Under the pieces are notes generated by a model. That model was not told the DNA's origin. It made no database searches and saw nothing but the letters and a program-made list of their open reading frames with translations. Shown in pieces: positions 33,604 through 42,788 of a DNA stretch of 64,000 bases. Location of the stretch: contig NZ_WASP01000010.1 in NCBI RefSeq assembly GCF_009712225.1, positions 193,586 through 257,585 on the forward strand, read 5' to 3'. The stretch's first letter is position 1, and each line of letters starts with the position of its first letter. Origin of the DNA: Desulfovibrio sp. (GTDB lineage Bacteria; Desulfobacterota; Desulfovibrionia; Desulfovibrionales; Desulfovibrionaceae). Both the position numbers and the translations under genes were made by a program.

Positions 33604-36600
33604 TGTTTGCCCTCATTGCCCGCCAAACCGGAATTCGGGGTGACAAAAATATCAATGCTGCCGCCCTGAAAACTGCCGCCGTGCGCCTCGGTGCGTTCCT
33701 CAAGCCAGCCTTCCATATCCAGATACTGTTGGCGCAAGGCTTTCAAAACATCCTTGTCGGCCTGCCACACCCCTCTGGCTTGTGCCTCAAGCAGTCTGCG
33801 GGACATTTCCTCCAGCGCCCAAGGGTTGTTTTCTTCAAAAAAGGCACGGTTTTCTTTATCCAGCACAAAGGTACGGACAATGTCGTCAAAGATGCCGTCA
33901 TCCACCAGACCAGTGGTGGCATCCCAGCCGTACAGGCGCACGGCCCGTTTGGACATATCGCCAGCGCCTTTGTAGCCGTGACGCTTCATTCCCTCGATCC
34001 AGAGGGGATTAAGCAGCTTGCCGCGTGCCACCCGCCGTATTTCGTCTGCCATGTCGCGCACCTGCACATGCTGCGGATCGCGCGTGTCACCATAATATAC
34101 GCGCACGTCGTGGCCGCTCAGATGCTTGGCAGCGGCTGTCATACCGCCGTGGATACCGTAAATGGCACAGCAGTTGAGCATGTCGTGCTCATCACTCACA
34201 ACCTTGTTGTAGGTGATGTCCACGTTGGAAAGGCTTGCCGTGAGCGCAGAGACTTCTTCCTGCCCCCACACGCCCTCACCGTAGGCATAGCTGTTCCAGC
34301 GAACAAAAACGTCAGAAAGGTCAGCCTCTGTACGCCAGGCCGATGCGTGCACGGCAAGGTCTACGCCGCCCTGATACACGCCGGGCTGTGACGAAAATAT
34401 CCGCAGTGTCGCCCTGCGCCACGCACTTTGCCCTTCTTCCTGCTGCCAGAGCTTAAGCCGCTGGCAACTGTGCATGCGCACGTAGTTGTCTGATTCCTGC
34501 TCGTCCAGCTCGGCCACCGCCAGCACAGCAGCATCAAGATAGCGCACGGCTTCGGGAAACGAATCGCGCAGCAGGCCAGAAACTCGAACCGTTATGTCCA
34601 CACGCGGTCTACCAAGCTCTTCCAGCGGAATAACCTCGTGGCCGGTTACAACGCCTCCCTGCCAAACTGGCCGCACCCCAAGCAGGGCAAGCAACTGCCC
34701 CAGGCCTTCGCCGTCGCTCCACATGAGATCGTTGCACATCCAGAACATGGCCACATTTTCGGGATACCGGCCTTCTTCGGTAAGGTGCTTGTCGAGTATG
34801 CCCCGTGCAAGGTTGCAGCCCACGCGCCAGGCCGCTTCGGTAGGCAGGCGGCGCGGATCAAGCGTGTACGAGTTGCGTCCGGTGGGCAGAATATCGTCGC
34901 GCCCACGGGCAAGCAGCCCTGAAGGCCCTGGGGTAATGTAACTACCAGTAAGAGCGTGCAAAAATGCCGCGCGTTCCTGTGAGGCATCCAGTCGCTCGGC
35001 CAGATTGCACACCCGCGCCAGCAGCGCATACAGATCGGGCAGACGGTTGGCGGGCAAACCGGGCAAAAGCGCTGCCAGATGTTCGTCATCAGGGTTGCCG
35101 CCATCAGTTGCCATGAGCAGCAGGGCCTCCGCAACGCTTGCCCCAAGGGCGTCAATGCGCTGCAAAATTTGACCATTGTTGGCGTTGGCCTGTTCTTCTG
35201 CTTGAGGGGTATTTTCCAGCAGTGCATCCAGATCAAGCTTTTTTGCTGCGCAGATCAGACGGCGCAGGTCTGCAGCTGCGCCAGTATCGTGCCTCAAAAG
35301 CGCATAGATAAAATCCGCCCGGCTCTTGCCCTGCGGCAACTGACCAAGCACATGCAGGCCATCGTCCACGCGGGTATTGCGCAGCAGGTTGAGCACCTCG
35401 TGCAGTTTGGCCGCAAGGGTTGAAAACGGTGCATCTGGATTTTTTTGCAGCAGGTCATTTTCCACATCCGCCAGACCTGCGCTTGCCATGGCCTCGCGTA
35501 TCAAATGCTCAAGCTGGTGGGCACGCGCGGGGTCGCGCCTGCGCGCCTCGCCCCACTGACCAAGGTGATTGTCCAGCGCCTCCAGCTTGTCATGCAGCCC
35601 GCCAGAAACCTGAGGGGGGCGCATGTGGTTGACCAAGGCCGCATAACTGCGGCGCTTGGCCATGACGGCCTCTGCCGGGTTGTCGGCATTATATATGTAG
35701 AGGTGTGGCACCTCATGCAGGGCCACGTCGGGCAGGCAGGCGGCAGAGAGTCCACAGGCCTTGCCGGGCAAAAATTCCAGCGTGCCGTGCGTGCCAACAT
35801 GCACGATGGCGTCGGCCCCAAAACCATCCTGTAGCCAGCGGTACGTTGCAATATACTGGTGCGGCGGAGGGATATCGGGATCATGCAAAATACGGCAAAC
35901 CTGCCCGTCGCAACGCGAACCAGCGCACCCGCGTTTGGGCTGCACGCACACCACTGCATTGCCAAGCGAAATACCCGTCACAAGCAGATGACCGTCGAGG
36001 GTCATGGCTGGGGGAAGCCCGTCCTTGCCCTGACCCGGCCTGCCCCATGCGGCGTCAATGCGCTCGTGCGCTTCTGCTGGCCAGGCGGCAGCCCATCGCT
36101 CGTACTGAGCCAGCGGAATCCGCGCCAGCACGCCGCCCTTGGCGGAAATTTCCTGCACGGATGTCCAGCGAAATTCGCTCACGGCCTTGCGGTCAAGAAT
36201 CATGCGCATGAGGGCGTTGCTGTTTTCAGGAACCTGCACATCGTACCCGGCCTCGCGCATATCGCGCAGCAGGGCGCACAGCGATGCCGGGGTATCCAGC
36301 CCCGCAGCCCCACCAACTGTGGCCTCGGCAGAGGAACAGGGATCGTTGTGCAAGATGAACGCAACGCGGCGCTGCGCCACAGGTTTGGCTTGCAAGGCAA
36401 GCCACCGGTCAACCCGTGCGGCGAGCCTTTGCACGCGCTCGGCCACTGGCGCGCGGTAGGCCACGGAATCCAGGCTTTTTTCCGGCGCAGTACCACCAAG
36501 AAAAAACGGCTCCACAACGCCTTCAAATTCCGGCAAGGCCACAGCCCACGCTACTTCTGATCCCAGGCCCTGTGGGTCTGCCTGCCAGGCCTCCACCGTT

Positions 36601-37517
36601 TTTGCAGATGTAAAAACTGGCTGAAAAACAGGCACGTCCATTGTTCTGAACAGGCGCACATTGTCTCTGGCCGGGGAATCGTCGCCCACAAAAGCGGCGG
36701 GGTCGTCTTCCATACATTTTTCACGAGAAAAATAGGGCAACAGCTTTATGAGTGCCTGAACCCTGCACTGCTGGCTTGCGTCCAAAAAAACTTCCCGCGC
36801 CCAGCGTACCCCGCCCTTGTTACCCAGTGCGGCATCATGAAGCGAATTGCTAAATGCGGGCAACACTCGCAGCCCTCTTGCTTCGAGAGCTTGAACCAGA
36901 GCTGTTTCGGCCTGCGTCATGGAGTTTACCCAGTAGTGCCTGCCAAACAGCAACCCGACACTGTGCCCGCGCAAGCCCTTGCGCTGTGCGAAATCGTTGT
37001 ACCACGCGCTGTAGGTATTCACGTTTTCAAAAAATGGCTCCGGCGCTTCGGGATGCCACAGGCCCTCCCACGGCATAAGCAGAGGATCTGCCACAGATTC
37101 CACAGGCTGACCGTACGCCAGCATAAGCATGAACTGCATGAGCCGGGCAGCATTTTCCGCCCCGCCGTATGAAAGATACCGATAGGCCCGTTCCGCTGTC
37201 TGCGGCACTACGGAAGAAAGCGCCCAAGCCCCCGGATCTGACGCCACACAAACGACAGGTACATTCGCACCCGCCAGTTTAAGTCTGTCGTCCAGCAGGT
37301 TCCATGCTGCGTCTGCCCCCCGAAAAACAAAAACAGCCCTGGCCGCGTCAATGGCATCCAGACATGCTTCGGGCTGCTCTTCTACATCACGCGAGCACAA
37401 AATTCGCACGCATACATCGCCGGGCAGACAGGCAGCAGCCTCTTGCAAGGCGGCCATGTGACTGGACCAGACAATAAATGTCAGTACTGTTTGCTGTTTC
37501 ATAAGGATGCCCCTCAA
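33600..37517 (-). CDS. cobN: CobN-like large chelatase subunit
   Basis: This 1305-aa protein is full length for the CobN/ChlH/HmuS family, whose members hold the tetrapyrrole during metal insertion or, for HmuS-type proteins of Bacteroidetes haem-uptake loci, are linked to metal removal. Conserved family stretches include DAIVHVGTHGTLEFLPGKAC, YTLDPRRLPTEAAWRVG and DITVRVSGLLRDSFPEAVR. No signal peptide is present, so it acts in the cytoplasm. It follows the receptor gene by 97 bases and overlaps chlI by four. Because anaerobes such as Desulfovibrio insert cobalt with CbiK, and because every neighbour is for import, a role in processing an imported metallotetrapyrrole is at least as likely as cobalamin synthesis. 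Confidence 0.9.
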   Translation of the reverse strand: MRGILMKQQTVLTFIVWSSHMAALQEAAACLPGDVCVRILCSRDVEEQPEACLDAIDAARAVFVFRGADAAWNLLDDRLKLAGANVPVVCVASDPGAWALSSVVPQTAERAYRYLSYGGAENAARLMQFMLMLAYGQPVESVADPLLMPWEGLWHPEAPEPFFENVNTYSAWYNDFAQRKGLRGHSVGLLFGRHYWVNSMTQAETALVQALEARGLRVLPAFSNSLHDAALGNKGGVRWAREVFLDASQQCRVQALIKLLPYFSREKCMEDDPAAFVGDDSPARDNVRLFRTMDVPVFQPVFTSAKTVEAWQADPQGLGSEVAWAVALPEFEGVVEPFFLGGTAPEKSLDSVAYRAPVAERVQRLAARVDRWLALQAKPVAQRRVAFILHNDPCSSAEATVGGAAGLDTPASLCALLRDMREAGYDVQVPENSNALMRMILDRKAVSEFRWTSVQEISAKGGVLARIPLAQYERWAAAWPAEAHERIDAAWGRPGQGKDGLPPAMTLDGHLLVTGISLGNAVVCVQPKRGCAGSRCDGQVCRILHDPDIPPPHQYIATYRWLQDGFGADAIVHVGTHGTLEFLPGKACGLSAACLPDVALHEVPHLYIYNADNPAEAVMAKRRSYAALVNHMRPPQVSGGLHDKLEALDNHLGQWGEARRRDPARAHQLEHLIREAMASAGLADVENDLLQKNPDAPFSTLAAKLHEVLNLLRNTRVDDGLHVLGQLPQGKSRADFIYALLRHDTGAAADLRRLICAAKKLDLDALLENTPQAEEQANANNGQILQRIDALGASVAEALLLMATDGGNPDDEHLAALLPGLPANRLPDLYALLARVCNLAERLDASQERAAFLHALTGSYITPGPSGLLARGRDDILPTGRNSYTLDPRRLPTEAAWRVGCNLARGILDKHLTEEGRYPENVAMFWMCNDLMWSDGEGLGQLLALLGVRPVWQGGVVTGHEVIPLEELGRPRVDITVRVSGLLRDSFPEAVRYLDAAVLAVAELDEQESDNYVRMHSCQRLKLWQQEEGQSAWRRATLRIFSSQPGVYQGGVDLAVHASAWRTEADLSDVFVRWNSYAYGEGVWGQEEVSALTASLSNVDITYNKVVSDEHDMLNCCAIYGIHGGMTAAAKHLSGHDVRVYYGDTRDPQHVQVRDMADEIRRVARGKLLNPLWIEGMKRHGYKGAGDMSKRAVRLYGWDATTGLVDDGIFDDIVRTFVLDKENRAFFEENNPWALEEMSRRLLEAQARGVWQADKDVLKALRQQYLDMEGWLEERTEAHGGSFQGGSIDIFVTPNSGLAGNEGKQ

Positions 37518-37614
37518 AAGCCCGGTCCGGCATCAGCCTGCACGCCTGGCAATCACAATGAACAAGTTCTGGCAGTCAGCTGCCCAAGTACAGCAGACTG
37601 CCAGAATCCTTAGT

Positions 37615-39705
37615 TTAGAATCCGGCCTTTACACCCACAAAGACCAGGTTGGTGGGCACGCGAGAGGTGGTGGTGTAGCGCACCTCCTCCTTGGTGGTAG
37701 CCGCCTGAAGTTCTGCGTAGGGTTCAACCCAGTAATCCTTGAAGGTAAAGCGTTTGGATATGCGAACCTCAGTCAGCCAGAAATTACCTTCCTGAAAGGC
37801 CTCGGTATTATCCTGATCTGTCCAGATGGGGCCGGTCCAGGTTTCGCCCACGCGCAGGGTAAACCAGTCGGGGTGATCAAAGGTAAAGCCCAGAGTGGCC
37901 TTTGACGTTGGCGTAAAGGGAATCTGGTTGCCCTGATACTTGCCCGAGGTCATCTGTGGATTAAGGATGGTGCCGTTGGCAAAGAGAGTCAGATAATCCA
38001 TTGCCTTCCAGCTGGCTTCGCCCTCAAGACCGGCAATCTGCACGCTGTCCAGATTCTGCTTTTGCGAAACGTAATACCCTTGGGCGTTTTTTGTCGAACT
38101 TTGCACCGAAGCAATATAGTTGTCGGCCCAGGTGACATAGCCAGTAATGCCGAATGTAAGGTCTTTGACAGGCGTAAAATCAAACCCGGCATCAATGGTA
38201 CGCGAGGTTTCCGGCTTGAGATCCGGGCTGCCCCGATACAGGGTGGAGCCATAAATATATTCACCAAAACGCTCATCCAGGCTGGCAGAACGAAATGCCT
38301 CGCCATAATTTGCCCTGAATACAAGCATACCATCCCATGGATTCACACGCACGCCCAGCTTGGGCGAAAGGCGGCTGTCGGTTTCCATGCCGTATTCTTT
38401 ACGCCCGGGACGACTTTTGTTGGACGAATCCTTGTCGTAACCGTTGGTGCCGATAACGTCGTAGCGTAGACCGGGAATGATCAGCAGCTTGTTGTCAAAA
38501 AAGCTGATCTCGTCTTGCAGGTATCCGGCCATGGTGTACTGCTTGCCGCCGGTTTCGCGCACGCGGTTTTTGCCCGTGGACGAAGGGGAATAATCGTAAT
38601 GCTTGTCCGACTGGCCGTAAGACGCATTTATACCAGCCGTTACCAGTTGGTTATCGCCAAGGGCATAGGTGTTTTGCTGATCAAGAGTGTACTGCTCCTG
38701 CTTTGTGGGGTTGACATAATCGACCCTGTAACCCTTTGCCATTGTACCGCCGATGTTATCGAAATCGGTATTGAGCAGGTCGGCTCTAAAAGCCAGCGAA
38801 CTGTCTACTGCGCCAAAATCTTTGTGCAGGCGTGTGCCAAAACCTGTTTTGTGGTACTCGTACAGGCGGTAATCACTGTCAAAATTATACTGCCCCGTTC
38901 GCAGGTTAGAGGCCACGTCGGCTGTGAACGTGACATCGGCTGTTTTATCAAACTTGTAGCCTACGCGAGCAGCGCCGGTGGCGTTGCGTATACCGGTGCC
39001 ATCGTCGTTATAGCCCGCCTTCTGGTTGCTGGAAGCTTTTGAACTGTGCTCGGGAATACCGTTGAAGCCGTACGATGTAAGGTAGCTGCCAGAAAGTGAA
39101 TAGCTGAATTTCCCTGCTGTTCCGGCGTGGAACAGGCTGGAATCCCAGGTATTGTAGCTGCCATATTTTGTATCGACTGTAGTTGTAAAGCCATCCTTGG
39201 GGGGTGTGCGCGTAATGATGTTGATAACGCCGCCCATGGCGTTTGATCCGTACAGGGCGGATGAAGGGCCGCGCACAACTTCAACACGTTCAACAGCATC
39301 AAGGTTGATGCTGTTCCATTCGAAAATATTAGAGCCGGGGGGCATGGCCGGCATGCCGTCTATCAGCACCTGCACGCGCCCCTGTGAATCGCCGCCCATA
39401 CCGCGAATGATGACCTTGTTGTAGGTACTGCTGCCAAACATGCTGCGGTCGGCATCAACCGTCACGCCGGGCATGGTGCGCAGTACGTCCAGCACGTTTT
39501 GCGCTGGCATCTGGTCAATCTCTTTACGGGTAACTACAGAAACAGCAGCGGGAACATCCCCGAGGCTGTGCTTTGTTCTGGTTGCAGTAACAACAACTGG
39601 GGCCATATCGGCCTCTGCCGCGCTGTCGGAATCAGCAAAGGCAGAGCATGGCAAAAGGCTACAGCAAGCAAGGCAGGCAAGGTGCAATGACCGGCTAAAC
39701 TTCAC
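37615..39705 (-). CDS. TonB-dependent outer-membrane receptor
   Basis: The 696-aa protein starts with a signal peptide (LHLACLACCSLLPCSAFA). A TonB box (APVVVTATR, about 35-43) is followed by the plug domain with RMPGV-like RTMPGVTVDADR, RGMGGDSQGRVQVLIDGMP and VEVVRGPSSALYGSNAMGGV. A 22-strand barrel ends with the C-terminal aromatic signature KAGF. The barrel segment AFRSASLDERF plus RGSPDLKPETS resembles the FRAP...NPDL block of haem and BtuB-type receptors but lacks a clear haem-ligand histidine, so the substrate is open: cobinamide, cobalamin, haem or a metal chelate. It lies between the ATPase gene (12 bases) and cobN. Confidence 0.9.
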   Translation of the reverse strand: MKFSRSLHLACLACCSLLPCSAFADSDSAAEADMAPVVVTATRTKHSLGDVPAAVSVVTRKEIDQMPAQNVLDVLRTMPGVTVDADRSMFGSSTYNKVIIRGMGGDSQGRVQVLIDGMPAMPPGSNIFEWNSINLDAVERVEVVRGPSSALYGSNAMGGVINIITRTPPKDGFTTTVDTKYGSYNTWDSSLFHAGTAGKFSYSLSGSYLTSYGFNGIPEHSSKASSNQKAGYNDDGTGIRNATGAARVGYKFDKTADVTFTADVASNLRTGQYNFDSDYRLYEYHKTGFGTRLHKDFGAVDSSLAFRADLLNTDFDNIGGTMAKGYRVDYVNPTKQEQYTLDQQNTYALGDNQLVTAGINASYGQSDKHYDYSPSSTGKNRVRETGGKQYTMAGYLQDEISFFDNKLLIIPGLRYDVIGTNGYDKDSSNKSRPGRKEYGMETDSRLSPKLGVRVNPWDGMLVFRANYGEAFRSASLDERFGEYIYGSTLYRGSPDLKPETSRTIDAGFDFTPVKDLTFGITGYVTWADNYIASVQSSTKNAQGYYVSQKQNLDSVQIAGLEGEASWKAMDYLTLFANGTILNPQMTSGKYQGNQIPFTPTSKATLGFTFDHPDWFTLRVGETWTGPIWTDQDNTEAFQEGNFWLTEVRISKRFTFKDYWVEPYAELQAATTKEEVRYTTTSRVPTNLVFVGVKAGF

Positions 39706-39717
39706 AGAACCACTCCA

Positions 39718-40512
39718 CTAGGCTTGAAGGGATGAAGGAAACCACAACGGACTTTTTGAACATGTGCTGTGGTATGTTTGCATAACAACACCGTATGTAT
39801 GACTTATGCGCTCAGCAGTAAGCACTTCATACGGCTTGCCGTGTGCGACAATACAACCACCCTGCTCTGACCTGCGCAGCAATGCCACCTTATGCGCGTA
39901 TCTAGCAGCTAAATTTATGTCGTGCAGCGACAGTAATACACCCATGTTATTCTCTGCCGCGTCGCGCACCAGTTGCAGCACTTCAAGCTGGTGTCGCAAA
40001 TCAAGATTACTTACAGGCTCGTCCAGCACTATCCAGTCTGTTTCCTGTACAAAAGCCCGGGCCAGCGCCACTTTTTGCCGCTGCCCGCCAGAAAGGTTCG
40101 CCACCGGCTTTTGCGCCAGAGCTTCAAGCCCCATGCGCTCCAGCACACAGGCCGTGCGGGCAACGTCATTCTTGCCAGGGCCCCAGCGCATATGTGGCTT
40201 GCGGCCTAGCAACACGGCTTCAAAAACTGTCATGGGAAAGCGCGGCATCGCTTCCTGTGGCACATAGGCAATACGCAGGGCGCGCTCGCGTATTGGCATG
40301 CCCGCCAAGCGCCTGCCCTCCAACACAATTTCGCCAGATGTAGGGCGCAGCAAACCAAGCAAAATCCGCAATAACGTGGTTTTTCCCACGCCGTTTGGCC
40401 CAAGCAGGGCGCACACTTCACCGCGATGTAGTTTTAGATCAACCCCGCTCAGCACCGCAGCTTCTGCCGCATATGCAAACGACACGGCATTTGCTTCCAG
40501 ACAGGCAGACAT
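39718..40512 (-). CDS. FecE/BtuD-type ABC transporter ATPase
   Basis: With ATG 40512 as start (264 aa) the gene overlaps the permease stop by one base (TAATG). All ATPase motifs are intact: Walker A GPNGVGKTT, Q-loop YVPQEAMP, signature LSGGQRQK, Walker B WIVLDEP and the switch His in LSLHDINLA. It belongs to the iron-siderophore/haem/cobalamin importer group. The last ~20 residues (MQTYHSTCSKSPLWFPSSLQ) replace the usual nucleotide-domain tail. It energises the adjacent FecCD permease. Confidence 0.92.
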   Translation of the reverse strand: MSACLEANAVSFAYAAEAAVLSGVDLKLHRGEVCALLGPNGVGKTTLLRILLGLLRPTSGEIVLEGRRLAGMPIRERALRIAYVPQEAMPRFPMTVFEAVLLGRKPHMRWGPGKNDVARTACVLERMGLEALAQKPVANLSGGQRQKVALARAFVQETDWIVLDEPVSNLDLRHQLEVLQLVRDAAENNMGVLLSLHDINLAARYAHKVALLRRSEQGGCIVAHGKPYEVLTAERISHTYGVVMQTYHSTCSKSPLWFPSSLQA

Positions 40513-41534
40513 TAAAAAATGCCATCCTTTCCACGCCCCTTGCGCAGCAAAAGCCAAAAAAAGAATGGCACACCAAGAAATGCCGTAACAATGCCAACGG
40601 GTAATACCTGCGGATGCAAAAGCAGCCGGGCAAGAGCGTCTGCAAGAGTAACCAGCCCAGCGCCAAACAGGGCAGCCCCCGGCAACAGCAGACGGTGATC
40701 GCTGCCAAGGCAAAACCGCACCACATGAGGGGCCACCAGCCCCACAAAACCGATCACGCCCGTAAAGCAGATAGCTCCTGCGGTCATGGCCGAAGCGGCC
40801 ACTATACCAATGGTGCGCAAGCTGCGCACAGACACTCCCAGAGCCGCCGCGCTTTCCTCGCCGCAGGCCAGCGCGTTAAAATCCCAGGCCAGACGCAGCG
40901 CAAAAGGCGCGGGCAGCAAAATCATACAGGCGGCCACCGTTATTTCCGCCCATCCGGCCCGGCCTAGGTTGCCAAAACTCCAAAAAACGATGGCCGAAAC
41001 CTGCTGCTCTGTGCCTAAAAACTGCACAAAAGATGTTGCCGCAGAAAACAGAAACATCACGGCCACACCAGCAAGAATGAGAGTTTCAGGGCGGCTGTCC
41101 CGCAGGGTCGCCACCCCCAGAATAACCATGGCGGTAAGCGCTGCAAAAACAAAGGCGCAGCCAGCCATGTGCCAAAGCCCAAACGAACCTCCGGCCAGAA
41201 TGACCAGAGATGCGCCAAAGGCAGCACCAGATGAAATACCCAACGTAAATGGTGACGCCAGCGGATTACGCAAAACGGCCTGAGTGAGCAGCCCCCCCAT
41301 GGCAAGGCCAGCGCCCACCAGCATGCCCATTATCACGCGCGGCAAACGCAGATTCAAAAAAATTTTGTTCTGCATCTCAGAGCCATGACTCAAAGGCCAC
41401 TGCCATCCATGCGGGCCAAGCCCCACGGCCAACACAAACACGCAACCAACAAAACCCAACAACAAGAACAAAATCATACAACTGCGCACACGGTGCGCTA
41501 AAAACATTGCTGAGCATGGCAAGCAGGACTGCAT
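40512..41534 (-). CDS. FecCD/BtuC-family ABC transporter permease
   Basis: The 340-aa protein has nine or ten membrane helices and the family motif LRLPRVIMGMLVGAGLAMGG followed by LTQAVLRNPLASPFTLGISS. The cytoplasmic coupling region lies near EESAAALGVSVRSLRTIGI. It is the first gene of the eight-gene import/chelatase operon. A GGAAG site precedes ATG 41534. The upstream ~200 bases are strongly AT-rich and include TATAAT-like boxes on the minus strand; no cobalamin-riboswitch-like structure was recognised there. Confidence 0.92.
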   Translation of the reverse strand: MQSCLPCSAMFLAHRVRSCMILFLLLGFVGCVFVLAVGLGPHGWQWPLSHGSEMQNKIFLNLRLPRVIMGMLVGAGLAMGGLLTQAVLRNPLASPFTLGISSGAAFGASLVILAGGSFGLWHMAGCAFVFAALTAMVILGVATLRDSRPETLILAGVAVMFLFSAATSFVQFLGTEQQVSAIVFWSFGNLGRAGWAEITVAACMILLPAPFALRLAWDFNALACGEESAAALGVSVRSLRTIGIVAASAMTAGAICFTGVIGFVGLVAPHVVRFCLGSDHRLLLPGAALFGAGLVTLADALARLLLHPQVLPVGIVTAFLGVPFFFWLLLRKGRGKDGIF

Positions 41535-41750
41535 GGAACTTCCGTCAATGGGTGAAAATTACTTTTTAACAAATCGTGCTACGACTTAGTAGTACAAAAT
41601 TTAAATTAGTGCCACAGTTTTATGCCGTAATTTTTTCCTTATTTTATATATACAGCTAGTTATACTAAAAAGAACGGTTAAATTATAATTCTGAATCACA
41701 CATTTGGCTGATATAAATAGGTCTCATGGCTCGCATTATTTTAAATCAAC

Positions 41751-41790
41751 AAAAAACGCCTGCCCAACGCATGTTGGACAGGCGGAAAAA
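41751..41790 (-). terminator. Terminator downstream of the dead MetE-family genes
   Basis: A 12-bp stem (41757-41768 with 41773-41784, one mismatch, loop GCAT) is followed on the minus strand by six T residues. It ends transcription from the metE side and separates it from the import operon. The remaining bases from 41535 to 41989 are AT-rich leader without a gene. Confidence 0.75.
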
Positions 41791-41989
41791 GGCCTTAAGT
41801 ATGTTTATTAACTTTTCTTCAGCGAAATTATTTTTATAAATTGCCGATTAATAATACTTTTGCATCTTATTTATATCTTGTTGTAATTATATTCCGCCGC
41901 ATAATACAATTCATAGTTACATTTAAATACATCCATCATACCTCATAAATCAATGTATTACTTCTAGATATTTTTTCAACATCAACACC

Positions 41990-42767
41990 TAGGACGAACG
42001 TTACCCCTGCAGATGTGCATGGTTACCAGCATTTCTGCAGGCCGGTCTGCAATGGCAGCGTTCACAACGTCCACGTATTTTTCCGCCAGTGACGCAGAAT
42101 CAATATCTTTTTTTCAGCCCGTCACGCTATTCGGCAGAGCACAGCCCCCCCAAAAAAATGGTGTCATCCAGCTGAAGATAGCGTTAGCCAGCATAATGAA
42201 AGCCTTCAGGGGATTCTATGTATGTATTTGCAATGTGTTCCGGCAACGCGTTTTCGGAACGATAGAAACCGGGCAGCGTAAACTACTCTTTGCAGATAGC
42301 CAGAACAAAGTGGAGCATGGCGGGCGATGGAATAGTCATTTTAGCAGTATTGTCGCCAGCGCAGGACTTGAGAAAGGCAAAATCACGCAGTATGGGGTGG
42401 TTGGAAAAGCCCACGAGGGCAGCCAACTCAACACTTTCGTCCTTGGCATGCACGCCATAAAAGACAAATCCCTCGCAGGTGGTTGTTTTTTTTGAATACC
42501 ATCAAGCCCGGCAAAAAAGTCCAGATGCCACAAGCTGCAGAGGAATTCCCCATCGGTAACAGCCTCCAGCCCGCACTGCTTCTGATTTTCAACCAGAAGC
42601 CTGATGGCTTTGTCTTCCACACTGCGCAGATCATCAAGTGTAATTTCTTCGTCTTGCAGCTGCTTTCTGGCCTTTTTTATGGTTTCTGAACGCAGGAAAC
42701 TGTCCACATGGTCAGCACGAAAAGGTGGTTTGTTCCCAAAGTCTGCGTTGGTTTTATCAGTCTTCAT
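41990..42767 (-). pseudogene. MetE-family (YxjG-like) methyltransferase pseudogene
   Basis: The start at ATG 42767 reads KPPFRADHVDSFLRSETIKK and AVTDGEFLCSLWHLDFFAGL, the N-terminus of the short MetE-C-domain family of homocysteine methyltransferase-like enzymes. Near the run of eight T/A at 42486-42493 the frame shifts. The family sequence resumes in another frame (LAALVGFSNHPILRDFAFLK), then carries stop codons, and can be followed to MLVTMHICRGN. After that it ends without the C-terminal third. It lies 21 bases downstream of metE, so the two formed an operon. Confidence 0.85.
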
Positions 42768-42788
42768 TTGATTGTACCTTCCATGCTG

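Noticed and set aside
41535-41750. Cobalamin riboswitch ahead of the import operon
   Set aside because: The leader is AT-rich and lacks any recognisable B12-box-like conserved block; only AT tracts and -10-like boxes are visible.
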